Source: Persicaria tinctoria (Eukaryota; Streptophyta; Magnoliopsida; Caryophyllales; Polygonaceae). From it: a DNA stretch of 64,000 nucleotides. A program made the position numbers and the translations under genes. The notes beneath the pieces are model-generated. The model had not been told where the DNA came from. It saw nothing but the letters and a program-made list of their open reading frames with translations, and did no database searches. Below, one piece after another: positions 37,295 through 49,900 of the stretch (the first letter of the stretch is position 1; every line of letters starts with the position of its first letter). The DNA lies in contig JBANSL010000020.1 in assembly GCA_037127255.1 (NCBI GenBank), positions 57,671,598 through 57,735,597 on the forward strand, given 5' to 3'.

Positions 37295-39433
37295 AAGCTT
37301 TGCATAACATAGAGTGGTTTGGATGATAGATTTGTATTAATCAGTGTTGCTCGTCCTTGTTGTGACAGAGCACTTGCTCGCCATTTTGAGAGCTGGTTTG
37401 AGGTATTGGTTATTATATCTTCAAATGTTGTTTTGTTTACTCTACCATTTACTATCGGGCAACCCAGGTATTTATCCAGTTTTATTTGTTTAGATATGCC
37501 TAGACACCCCTCCAAATCTGGAATGCGAGCCCTTGGAATGCCACAGGTGACTTGGAAAGCCGATTTGTGGTAATTGATTTTCTGGCCAGAAATTTGACAA
37601 TACTCTTCTATAATCCTTTTGACCCGTGCGCAGGCTGTCAGGTTTCCTTTTGAGAAGATGATTATATCGTTAGCAAATGCCAAGAATGGGATTCTCGGAC
37701 AGTTTCTTCCAAATGAAAACCCCACAGCGTTGGCCAGTTGATTTGCCTCGAATGAGAGTTTTCTAGCCAAAACTTCTGCCCCTAGTAGAAACAGGAACGG
37801 AGACAAGGGATCACCTTGACGTAACCCTCGAGTCGGAGTAAAAACTTCCGTTGGGCCATTGTTTACCAGAACTGAGAATGAAACCGTAGTTATACACTCC
37901 ATTCTTAGTTCAATAAATTTGTTGTGAAACCCGTATTGCTTTAGGACTTGTTCTGTAAAATTCCAGTCTACTCTGTCATAGGCTTTTTTCATGTCTAATT
38001 TTATTGCTAGCCATCCATCCACGCCTTTCCTATTTTTGAAAGAGTGAAAAATTTCATATGCAATTAGGACATTATCTTGAATAGCTCTATCAGATACAAA
38101 GACACCTTGCAGAGGGTGAATTAGTTTACCCATTACTTTTTTTAGCATGTTAGTAAGTATTTTCGAGATAATCTTGTAGATTGTAGTACAAAGACTTATG
38201 GGTATGTAAAGTCCGTTTTTATTTCTCTCCTTACATTCTCTTCCCCTACAATAATGGTTCCTCCAGAAGAAGCAATACTTCCGATATATTTTCTATTTCG
38301 TCTCCCCGATGCCACCCTATGGAAATAAGCTGTATTTGTATATGACAATCTTAGATGTTTAGATTTGGCCCGTTGACTCCAATATTCCTTCTGGAACGTC
38401 AATAGTTTCTCCTTCTTTTGTATCAAATTGGTTTCTTTGGTTACTGTAACATTGTTTGCTTGAGTGTTTGTGTCAGCTTGGATCCTAATCAATTCTTGTT
38501 CTACTTCTGCTAGCCGACAAAAGATATTTCCGAATGTGTTTTTGTTCCAATCTTTTGCCTTCTTTTTAAGAATTTTAGTTTTATGCATTATCTGAAACAT
38601 ATTTGATCCAGTCATCCAGCACATTTTGCTCTCCAGGATTGTTTTACTATGTTCTTGAAATCTGGTCTATGAAACCATATGTTTTCCATCTTAAATGGTG
38701 GTGGTTTAAATACGTCCTTTGACTCTAGTTGAATAAAAATTAGACAGTGATCTGACGTCGAGAATGCGCCATTAAGTGCACTTATGTTAGGAAATACGTC
38801 TAGGAATTGTTGATGAACTAATACTCTGTCTAGTTTTTCTAGAATATTGCCTTCTCCGTATTGTTTCTTTCTCCATGTAAAGTTATTGCCTGACCACGGA
38901 ATCTCGATTAGGGAGCATGAATTTTTGAATTGGTTTAGTCTATTGAACCTGGTAAGAGAGGGCACCCCTCCACCCTCATTTTCACTACTGTGGCTGATTT
39001 CATTAAGATCTCCAATTACTAGGCACATTAGTCTTTCATGTGTTATGTAGTTCGTAAGTATTTCCCAAAACACATTTTTATCCCTTTCTTGAGGTGGGCC
39101 GTTTACTGCGAAAATCATTCCTCTAAAATTACACTCATGATTTACATATTCCATCCCAATAATTCGTGGCATATGGATCTTAACTGTAATTTGTTCATTT
39201 AGTGAATGATTATCATTCCACAGAACTCCAAGGCCTCCCGAGCGCCCAACCCCAGGTGACCAAACTGCCTTAGTGAAGCTACCGCTTCTCCATGTTGATT
39301 CTTCTGGAACAATGTCTGACTTTGTTTCTGCGATAATTAGGATGTTTAGGTGGTTGTTTATTCTCATAGCATTAGCATCAGTCCAAAAAGTTCTTTTCCC
39401 TACACCACGTACATTCCAGAAACAGACTTTCAT

Positions 39434-40632
39434 TGTTCACCTTTCCGATCTGTATGATGGCTATAGTATCCAAGCCCATACATATAGATTTTTTTCCCTT
39501 GGTGTGTTGATGTCAATCAATCTTTTGTGGTGACCATAGCTCCAGTGTTTACTTTCTTGAACCACAAGGGAAGTCAGGGGTGTGCTGAGTAACTTAACTC
39601 TATATTTTGAGCCCTTTTGGTTTTGTAAATATTTTGTGCTCCTTCGATGATTTGTCACATTAAATATTTTGATCGTTGTTCTTTGGTTAAGCTGTTTTAG
39701 TAGCACAAAAGTTTGGTTTTTTAATGAAAATTGGAAACCGAGTCTTCCTTTTATAATTCGGGTTTGATGGTAGTTCCTATATGGTTTGTAAACCAAACTT
39801 ATGAGTCTAGTTGCTGTGCTTTGCTGCCTTTCATGAACATAGTCTGCCTTATTTTCATATGGATTTACACCTAGAATCTCATAGATATGTCGAAAACACT
39901 CAAATGTACTTCTAAGATTTGTCACTGTTTTGTTGCTTAAGAGCCAAAGTAATGACTGATTGTTGACTGGATTTAGGTTCGAATTCCTAGTCTTGGATGG
40001 ACGATGAACTGTTGGTCTGTCATACTTTGTTGAATTATAGAGAAAACTCAAATTAGGATTTTGCCAGTTCATACATGTAAGATGCAATATACCTAGTGTG
40101 TGATTAGAGCTAGCAGATGGACAGTGATAATATACATTTATCCACAGTAACTGCTTCTCAAATTAGTTACTTGGTAAGGATTTGGGAAATCTCTTTGATC
40201 ATAAGTAAGCCCAGAAATTTTCTTACTAAATATGATAATCCATTCATTATATTTTTTACTTACAATCCAATTATCATCTCCAATTGCAATCCATATGATT
40301 CTATTCCTAATACATTGCCCATATTCTCCTACATTCTCAAACTTAATCATCCAATACTTCCTAATACAAGAAAGGCTCAAGATAAAATAACATGCCAATG
40401 CATCATTTCTAGCCAAAATACATACAGATTTCATACCCAAAAAATGCCATAACCGCTGCGAGTAAAGCCATCCCTCCAAGCCAGTATAGATCAATTGGAG
40501 GGAGATAATAGAGCCATACTTAGTTGTCTTACTAAGAACTTCAAATAACCACTTGATGGTTTTATTTGCATTGAAGGCAAGCAGTGCTCCAAACCATCAA
40601 TGAGCACCGTAAGCCCTTCACCCTTGAGCTTG
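39434..40632 (-). other. Unusually long inter-ORF region of the LINE with two extra frames
   Basis: Plant L1-like elements usually have ORF1 and ORF2 close together. Here 1.2 kb separates them. On the element's strand it holds two open frames, 40138-40494 (118 codons, MIYTGLEGWLYSQRLWHFLG at its start) and 39461-40087 (208 codons, MHLTCMNWQNPNLSF). I recognise no domain in either. They may be chance frames, an insertion, or an extra element-encoded protein. No terminal repeats or target duplication mark it as a later insertion. Confidence 0.55.
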
Positions 40633-42237
40633 CTACACATGTTTCCCCTTCTTGCTTGTGCCACCCATCAGAGTCAAAGTGGAACAAGCGGAATCGCCTT
40701 CCTCAACCTTGATTTTGCGCTTCCCCGACTCAGACTTGGATGCTGCACTAGCTTCTTCCTTCTCTGGCTCATTTGCAGTAGCTGGAATAATTGCATGATC
40801 AGTGAATTAGCCATGGATAGAAGCATCCAGCTGAGCAGGCCTACTCAGATCAGGTAAGATAAATTCCACATAAGGTGGAACATCTACAAGCATTGCATCA
40901 TAGTCGGCCTGGTTGAAGCCAGGATCTGCAAGTCCGTCCTCAGCCAATATCTCATCCAGAAACTGCTCTTCATCGATTTCCAAGATATCTTCATCGTCGG
41001 CAGCCCAGATATCAAGGTCGGGTTGCAGCTCCGCCTTAATAAGAAGGGAATCATCATTTGGGGACAACTCAGGCAGGGGAAACAGTTCAGCAAACACATG
41101 ATTCTTTGGCCTCGGAGCTACTTCCTGCACAAACATAGGCTCAACAGGTGTGGTGGTGGACATATCTGCACTCTTCTCAGTAGATTTAGAAGAAGAAGAG
41201 TCAGATGACAGAGAAACATTCTTACCAAAACACTTCAGCAGATCAGTTTTAGAGTGGCCAAAGGTAGGGGGTGGGACAAAAGCAGCTCTCTTGCCCACCA
41301 CCTTAACCCACTCAGAGCCAGGTGCATCACCATGGATATCTTCTACATTTTGCTCAGCCTCAGCAGTAGGCTGAACCTCAGGAACAGGAGCAGCAACATT
41401 GCACATATGCCTTCAAGGACAGCCCTCAAAGGAGAGATCTTCGGCACCACAACTACCACAACCTGATGGAAATTTTGGAAAATCCTCGAACCAGATAGGG
41501 AAGGATTCCACCTCTCCAGACTCATTGACCACAAATATACTTATGCCAGCAATCATAGTAATACCGACAGAGACACATACCCGAGGGTAACGGTATCTAG
41601 CACCTTTAGAGTTAAAAGCAGCAACTCTAATCACCTGCCCCAGCTCGTTCTGATCCCCAATGTCTCTGATAATCTCATCACTGACATATTTAGGAGGAAG
41701 TCCTGGGAATCTGATCCAAAGATCCATGAGTGTGATCGACTCAGACCAAGGATCAAATTCCAGTTTCCAGGGACGGAGAAGAATCAGTTGACCAGACACA
41801 TGGTAAGGGCGGTTATCCCAGACCAGAGTGCGATCCTCCGCCAAGTCGAATCTTAACTCAAACCAATTATTTGCAATTGGAATGAGCTGAAATCCGCCTT
41901 TCAGAAATTTCCAGACATACCTTATTTTCTTTCTTATCTCCTTAGCTTCCATCGGATCTCCAATAATTGTAGCAAAGATATATGACTGGTTGAGAACTGA
42001 GATGTTCTCTTGAACCCTTTCCTGCAGCGCAATTAATTTCTCCCTGTTGACCATTTTCTTCTTAAACTTCTTCTCCGCTTTTTCCTTCTGACAGACTCCC
42101 TGAGCCGCCAAGGAAGCCTGCGCATCACCCATGAGTTTTTTGCCCTCCGGCATCCCCTTTCGGGTGTTAGACTTCTTAGGGGCAGGATATTCTGCCACCA
42201 TTGGTTGCTTCCCTTTGTCCACTCCAGTAGGAGCCAT
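40633..42237 (-). pseudogene. LINE ORF1 (DUF4283-like RNA-binding protein), two nonsense codons
   Basis: The frame starts MAPTGVDKGKQPMVAEYPAP at 42237 and has a basic region rich in Lys. A DUF4283-type domain (RKKIRYVWKFLKGGFQLIPI to DLWIRFPGLPPKYVSDEIIR) and a Cys-rich end (CGSCG...GC, then H and C) resembling a zinc knuckle follow. A TGA at 41413-41415 falls inside the zinc-knuckle region, and a TAA at 40807-40809 lies further on. The same frame continues after both, through a Lys/Glu-rich tail (EPEKEEASAASKSESGKRK) to a TAG at 40633-40635. The total would be about 534 codons. This ORF1 normally binds element RNA. Confidence 0.85.
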
Positions 42238-42952
42238 GCTCAAAACAGAAAAAAGACAATTATTAGAGTAAGACAGTGAAGGAGTATTGATGTTGTAGAT
42301 GAGAAGAGAAGAAGAGAAGGTGCAGGAATCCGGGCACCCCACAGTCTCTCTTAAATAGAGGATTTCGGACGAGAAAGATGATTTCGGACGAGAAAGATGA
42401 GAGGAAGGGGGAGAGAGAACGAACCCATCCAAGACGAAGGAAAGAGCCCCAAGAAAACTTGTTGCAGTAACCCATCCCGGCCATCCCATGCCAGAGAACC
42501 CCAGAGCCAATTGGAGTTGTCCAAGCATCTACAGTAATAGCCTCCGTACACCACAAATTAGGCCAATGCGGTGGTCGATTTGACCAGTATAGAGCAATCA
42601 TCGCCTGATTCCCTCCCCAATCGTAACAAAATCCAACTGGATCAAGAGGATTGAGGCTTAACCTAATTTCATACGCTAACCCTGAATTAGGGGAAAGCCT
42701 TTCAACCATTAGGAATTCGCCAACAATCGGCCTCAGGAAGTAGCCGATCCACAAGATCGTAGGGGTAATAGGCCAATCATCCATTCTTAGGACAGGAATG
42801 GCAAGAGGAAGAGAGATCGAAGTGTACGGACAGATTAGGTTTAGCAGAAGGGGATGAGTTTCGAAGAGACAGGTAGAGGAAAGCAAGGGGATGGTTTCCG
42901 CGCGTGTGGGCGCATTCTTTTTTACGCTGGATGGGTTTCTCTTGTAAAGAAC
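42238..42952 (-). other. LINE 5' leader
   Basis: 715 bp between the 5' target duplication and the ORF1 start. A minus frame of 207 codons (42263-42886) crosses it but shows no domain. A short direct repeat (atttcggacgagaaagatga, twice) lies at 42362-42400. An internal promoter would be expected here. Confidence 0.6.
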
Positions 42953-42966
42953 ACTTAAGTATCATT
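42953..42966. repeat. Right 14-bp target-site duplication of the full-length LINE
   Basis: acttaagtatcatt, identical to 34672-34685. Confidence 0.93.
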
Positions 42967-43182
42967 CATTCAAACATCACTTTTTTTTAAGGTTGAACTC
43001 GTGATCTATTGATCAGTATCGTTACCGAATAAACTAATATTTGAGTAAGTTAAGTAACATATACATCAATGAATAAAGGAGCATAATATAATAAGTTGGA
43101 GTATTAATAAGAATAAAAAAACTCTTGGAAACTAAGATTGACAAATGAATGAAACTAGACAAATATAAAAAAAAAAATACAT

Positions 43183-45707
43183 TCACAAGAAGTTTTGAGT
43201 ATCAGAGATGTTAGATGTGAGCGTCCAGTTAGAGGTGTTGCTTTCCGAAAATGTGGTAAAGTTTTGAATGCTATCATATGCATTGCTTAAAGTTGTGTTT
43301 GTGTGCATCTCTTTAGGCAAAGATCCAACTCGATTCGAACGAATCGAATCCAGCTCGGATGCAACTTCTTTCATCGTCGGCCTACAATGCCCATCTTTCG
43401 CCAAGCATCGCCTTGCAATGTCCGCGACAGCAATGAGCTCATCCTCTCTCCCCTCCTTGGATATCCGAGGATCGATAATGTCGAAAAAACGACAAGCCTC
43501 CATGGAAGAAAGGAACAAGCCAGCCAATGTCCTATCCTCCTCACAATCCCTGACTGCCAGAATCGCCTTCTGAGCAGTCAGGAGCTCAACGAGGACTACT
43601 CCAAAGCTGTAAACATCACTCTTCTCTGTGAATTGAAGGGATTGGTAGTAACCCGGATCAAGATACCCGAATGTGCCCATCACATTGGTGGTTAAATGAG
43701 TCTTGTCTATGGATATGGACCTTGATATGCCGAAATCTGAGACCTTAGCCCTGTAGGCTCCGTCCAAGAGGATGTTGGCTGACTTGATGTCACGGTGGTA
43801 GATGGCTATTGAGGACTCCGAGTGCATGTAACCAAGTGCTCTGGCTACGTCTTGAGCTATCTGAAACCGCGCTTCCCATGTCAATGGGAAGCAATCCTCA
43901 TTCGTCGAGTGAATGTGTTGGAAGAGTGTGCCATTCGGGATGAACTCGTACACCAAAAGAGGAACCTCGGTTTCCAAGCAACATCCTAGTAGCTTCACTA
44001 TGTTCCTGTGATCAATCCGGGATAGGATGGCTAGCTCATTGATGAACTCGTTCAACTGGCTTTCATCCATCGCTTTTAGCGACTTCTTGATGGCTACGAT
44101 CCTGCCATCAGGCAGCATTCCCTTGTACACCGCTCCTTGCCCGCCTTTCCCTAGGATTCTATCTTCGTTGTATTGATCGGTTGCCTTCATCAGCTCCTCC
44201 GAAGTGAAGATTCTTGCTTTCTCAACACTGCTGTTTTCCGAAGACATTTCTTGCTTTAGGAGTAAACCGCCATTCCTAGCGAAAAACTTGGCCTTGATTT
44301 TCTTCTCATTGCTTTTCTTTATCCATTTGTACATGAAGAAACTTCCCAACAACAACAACAGCAACAACATAGCGATTCCGAATCCTACAACAACCATTGA
44401 TCAAATACATATAAAGATATTGTTGTATGAGAAAATGAAGGTAGACAGATAAATTGGATTGGGGCCCAATTATACATAGAGGGTGTAAGGTTATGATATC
44501 CATAAAAGCATCACAGTAATAAGAAACCCTAGCTGTAGAAAGGTTTTACTTTGCAGGATGTTCTGTGCTGTTCTTGCCAGAACACGGAAATTCTTTATAT
44601 CCTATTGTTCATTCTCTTTCTCTTTAATGATATTCACTCGTGGAAATTCACAACAGACATCAATCCTACGAAAACAAATCAAAGGTGATAATTTGATTTG
44701 TAGGAGCACTTACCCAATAACACCAGTAGGAGTATTGGTTGCTTCTTCCTTGGAGGACATGTATACGAATCGTTCCCTACTCGAATGCACTCCCCAGCGC
44801 AATCCTCGCAATCTCTTACAACTGCAGCAAAAAATCATACACTTAGCAAGTAATTCAGCAAGCCAAACACTAGTGCTGGATTCATACTACCTTGACATCC
44901 ATAAGGAAGATAAGGATTCCCTCGATAGAACTCGCTCTTGCAACGACACACGTAGCCTCCTCCATTGCCGGAGCTTCTTTCGCAAACAGAGTTACCAATG
45001 TCTTGCTGTGATGTCAGCAGATCAACTGCTGACCATTCCAGCACAGCTGGGAAATGGGTCCAAAAGGAGTACTGGAGGAACTTGCTTGCCGCGGTAGCAT
45101 CAATCAAAGACGCGAAATAAGTAGTAGTTCCATTGTTGAGATTGAGGGTGAAGTTGATCTTATAGAAATCAAGTGAATATGGGATAGTAGTCTGGCAGCA
45201 CTCGACGCCATAGCAGCTGTTCGACAGCTCAAAGCCTTCATTGACACAAATGGTGGCGCATCCAGCCAGGACCTTGTTGTTCTGATCCATCAAGATGGCG
45301 CTCCCTGTGCAGCCGCGGACCATGAAAAGGTTGTGCTGCATCGAGAAGGTGTAAGGGCTGCCTGTCAAGTTAGGACTCGTGCCTTGCAACGCATCGTAGG
45401 CAGTACCAGACCATATCTCCATGAGAGCGAAGGGGATGGCAGCAGTGAGAGTGGGTTGGCCGGTTGTCGTGTTGTAGTCTACTTGTTTCAGCTCGAGATT
45501 GAATGGGCGCAAGAAGGGCGTGGAGGAGCTGCAGTTGATCTCGTACCATGGGCCGAGAAAGCAGCCAGCACCGATGCCGAATGGGTAAGGGAGGGTGACG
45601 TTGCCACAGAGGGCTGTGCATCCGGGCTTGGCGATGGAGGGCTCATCTCGGGCTGAGACGGAGATGAGTGCTGTGAGGCAGAGTAGGATCAACCGGTGAA
45701 AAGACAT
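43183..45707 (-). CDS. Wall-associated-kinase-like receptor Ser/Thr kinase
   Basis: Plasma-membrane receptor kinase; relatives bind cell-wall pectin or act in defence. Three exons join in frame: 44891-45707, 44714-44821 and 43183-44384 (2127 nt, 708 aa). A signal peptide (LILLCLTALISVSA) precedes a GUB_WAK-type extracellular region with paired cysteines (CTALCGNVTLPYPFGIGAGC). A short EGF-like stretch (CEDCAGECIRVGNDSYTCPP) is encoded by exon 2. A membrane helix spans the exon 2/3 joint (about residues 300-325). The kinase domain has an intact Gly loop (LGKGGQG, 385-391), the ATP-binding Lys407 in VAIKK, HRD (Asp506 in YHRDIKSANILL) and DFG (Asp524), so it is probably active. A juxtamembrane FTSEELMKATDQYN fits WAK/WAKL proteins. 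Length is normal. I cannot choose between WAK and WAK-like subgroups. Confidence 0.93.
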
Positions 45708-46959
45708 GATCTGGGCAAGTGTTTGGTTGGAGGAAGAAGATGAATGTGTATTGATTTGAGGCCATACAATAAGTCATTGCATTGAATGGAAAATGGGAGA
45801 GCTGGTGGGAAACTAATTCAAATGTGGAACTTTTCAAAGTTTGCTTAAAATGTAGTTTTCTTCCAATAGTTAATGGCAATTTAAGCTTATCAAGCCAGGA
45901 ATTGAAAATTAATTTTTATTTTTATTTTCCCAGGAGATTGAGGTTGATCACTTGTGTTTCTGTTGAACCCAGATTCCCAAAATAAATCGATCTTATATAT
46001 ATAAGCCAAGTAAATCTTGTTGCAAATCTAATTAAAATATATTAAAAGTAATTTAATTCCTAATCTTATTGGCCTGATAACACCGGTCACATACGAATTG
46101 ACATTTGAGTATTTGTCAAATTTGGCGGCAATAAATATGAAAAATCAAACCCTCTAAACATTGAAAAAACTAGAATTTCTGTTAAGTTTGAATCTCCAAA
46201 CCCTCTAAACATAAACAGTCTAAAATCTCCAAACCCTCTAAAGATACACGGCTTGTTTAGGAAATGAACGAGATCGAGCCGAACATTTTTCCGAGTATTA
46301 ACTATTAAGCAACTATATTTGCTCATGCGAGCCGAGTTTTAAACTGGGCTTAAAAATGTGTTCATACTCAGCTAGTTTAGAAAATGAACGAGCTCGAGCC
46401 GAGTTCAAGCTACTCAGTCATAGCAATAGTGTACCTGTTATAGACCATATGAGACCTAATTCGGATGTGAAGCAGCTTTGACCGATCGAACCGACAAAAA
46501 ATGAATAAAACCCATGGCATCATGATCTGGCTGGGAGCCTGGAATTCTACCTTAACATTGACATAATTGATTGCAGCAACAACAAAAACTGAACTTAATT
46601 CAGTTTTCTCTAGAATACAGAAGAGCTGTGATTTAAATCTGTGAAAATTTACTAGTTAACAACATATCCACACCAGAGCTGTTTGTTTTTCAAGAGACTG
46701 ATTCAAAATATCATGAAATGTCAATAACTTTGATTCCCTGTTCGGATTAATCCATTTCAGAAAACACAAACTTAACTGATTTCTTCCACCTTCCCTCCCA
46801 GAAAGAAGGGAAGACAGAGAACTACCCTTCCTAGACATAGCTTATTGCACCCCTATTCCCACCAAGAGCAAAATGTAATCACCGGAGGATAAAAAGGCAT
46901 TAGGATTTAGACTCAGAGTTAGAAGATTAGGCGAAACCCGGATATGGGAAAGGAAGCGT
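45708..46959. other. Intergenic region between receptor kinase and TRM gene
   Basis: Contains the promoter side of the kinase gene, another patch of the gagctcgagccgag repeat (46240-46410), and from about 46560 probably the 3' untranslated region of the TRM gene. No further gene recognised. Confidence 0.45.
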
Positions 46960-49900
46960 TTACTTGGAAAAGAGCTGCCTGCGTCGCCTGCTGGGCTTTC
47001 CATGCAATCCAGACGCCTCTCCAATCACGACCTCATCAACCAACTCTTTGAAGATGGAGCGTTCAACGTCCAGGACCATGCCTGAAATGTCGCCATGAAA
47101 GTCGGTCCAGCTACCTGATCTATGCATTACATCCTCCCACAAGATGGTTTTCAATGGATCCTCCTCTTCTGATAAGCTGAATTGTTGTTGCCTTTGAGGG
47201 GCGTTTAACTGCTCTATTTCGGCACAGAGCTCTGCTAGAAGCTTTTGAGCATTAAGAGTGTTTTGAGCCAGTTTACCCGGCTTTAACCATGGATCGGCCA
47301 CTTGCCCCAATGAGGTCAACTTCCCCGCAAGAATCTCGTTGACTGCATCGAATATGAGCTTCCTGTGGAACTTCTCCTGGCTGAGCTTCAGGTGGGTGAC
47401 CTTGTCGTCGGGGCTGCACCCAGTTTTAGAAATGAAGCTGCTTGATTTGGTCTGTTCCAACACTAGGAATAGCTCTGGGTTGATTGGTTGGCCAGATGGG
47501 TGTTGTTGGAAGGCAGACAACCCAGAGCTCAGATCTCTGAGTAGGAGGCCAGAAGCTAAGAGTATCTCTGACACGTATCTGTGATCTGGGTTTGAGTTCT
47601 CGCACAAGGATGCAATGTAATCCGTGCGTGCTTCATCGTGGTTAGAATTCAGTCGTCTTAGCTTCTGAATCAAGTTATCGATGCTCTGCAACTTATTACG
47701 GTTGATCTCTGGTGAGAACTCAGATCCAACTACATGGTTTGCAGAGAGCTCTTCTGAAGGGTTCCATCGCCCTTCCCCATTATCCTGTTCTATGGTTTTA
47801 GTTCCAATACCTGTGCAGTTAAAATTTCATGTAACAATCAGGAGCATAAAAAGAAACAAACAGTACAAAGTATATAATGGTTCCCATATGTATTCAAGAA
47901 GGATATCTGGCAAATACACCTTGTTCATCTTTCACTGAATAACATTATGTGAAGAAACATAGAGGATACCACATACCTATAAATCTCCCAAATAATTATA
48001 GCACATACTTGTGATTTGTTAATGGTAGTTTAGATTTCTTAAGCAAGCTCAAATAAAGAACAAGGAAAAAATTACCTTCAAGGTCATGTGATGTTTGTTT
48101 CACAGGGGGTGGAGAATTTTCCCTATAAGCTGAATCATCAAGCACGGAGATAGGACTCGGATGCTCAGGAGCAATAGCAGGAAGCTCATCCACCAAGTCA
48201 TCATCACTTGATCTAGTGCTTGAATTCTACAAAGAAAATGCATAAAAAAACTCAACACAAAACAAAGTGAAATTAACCAAGCAATCCGAAGGAGGGTATT
48301 CATGACTAACCATCTTTATTTCACCAACATCTGGGTACTTCAAAGATTCGAGGGGTAGGATATGGCGCTCAGCTACCTCAACTGACCTCTCATTGCTGGT
48401 GACTTCCACACCCCTCTTAGGTTCCACAGTTGTAACATCAGACTGCAAAGAGACATCATCTCCCAGGCTACTGACATTTCTAGGCTCACTAGATACTTCA
48501 CTCAATTGGTCAGTGTTTTGCTGCAAAATATTCGACTTTGGCCTGCGTCTGCCACCAGGGGACCCACCAGCTTCAGTTACCTGGTGGTTAGATTGCCTTC
48601 TTGATTTACCAGAATCTGGGGGAGTCGGTGGACGAGCTCTCTTATCATGTTCAAGTTTCTTCTGCAATCTTGGACTTGTGGACCCTAAGTTCTTGGAGGA
48701 GCTTAAAGAATTATCATTAGAAACACGTTGAGCCCTTGTTGAATTTTGAGCCTCTCGCAAGGTTTTGTTGTTCACTTTCCTATCAATGGAACTTTTAGTA
48801 ATGTTTTCCCTGTGACCTCCTTTTGAAGACTGATCTTTAGATGGTCTCCGGTTAACAGAATCCAACCTTCCACGACGTGCAATATCTCTTCCCTGCAAAC
48901 CAAGATCTGGCAACCCATCAATTGGAATGAGTGAGGAAGCCGGAATGCCAGATCTATGAACAAGTTTTGCAGGCTTCATAATCACAATTGGTGATTCATA
49001 GGCTTTAGAGCTAGCTCTCCTAGATGCCGAAGCACCAGAATGATTCCTATGGTATTCAGTAGGACTGTTAAAGCCAGAATTCATGCTTGGACCTGTATAT
49101 GTTTGCTCCTCTTCTCGTTTAGTTCCCATATTCAAGCTAGGATCGTCCTTTGGCATGCCTAGGAAGCCTTTTGCCTGCATTGCTTCCAATATCTGTTTCA
49201 GAGCTCTGAGATCCTTTCCAGATTGTTTGAACTCGAGATCTTTCAATCTTTTCTCAATCTCACTATAGACAGATGGAGAAGATTTTGATGTGCTTTCGGG
49301 AGATTTTAGCCGTCTTGCTGCTTGCGGTTGAGAAGTACGACTACCTTCAATATGCTTCCATGGGGCTGGTTCATTTGAACACTTTGAACTAGAAAGTGGT
49401 CTCATCTCAGCATTCTTCCAACGGGGTGAAGTTGGATCCTTCTTTGAGCTCCTTGGGGAGACAGGAAGCCGAATTGGTCTGCACGTATCAGATGTTTTTA
49501 AAGGCCTGGAATGGTGATGATAGTCTTCTAGGGAGATCATTGAACCCCACTGCCCATCCCTACATGGTTTATCATTGGGCAATGTCTCCAAACCCATCAA
49601 CTTTGCCACAACACTTGGAGGTCGAGATATTTGTTTTGTATTCACAATATTTTCATTAGAGCCATCATCACCCATCTGTGCATTTGTAGAAAGATAAGCT
49701 AAGTTTGATTCATAGCTTGAAGTTCGCATGGAGCTCTCTCTACTGTCCAAAGAGAGTCTTGGGAGGTCATTTATTCTCTGGCTGGATTTGGAGAAGTCTC
49801 GGGGCTCAAAAGACATACGGTTTATCTCCCTCCCATCATACGAGTACCTAGGACCGTCTCTTGAAACTGAAAGCGAAGACCCATCCTTTGTTTCATATGA

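Noticed and set aside
42263..42886. 207-codon minus frame in the LINE 5' leader as an extra gene
   Set aside because: It overlaps the leader and the start region of ORF1 in another frame and shows no domain; kept only as part of the leader.
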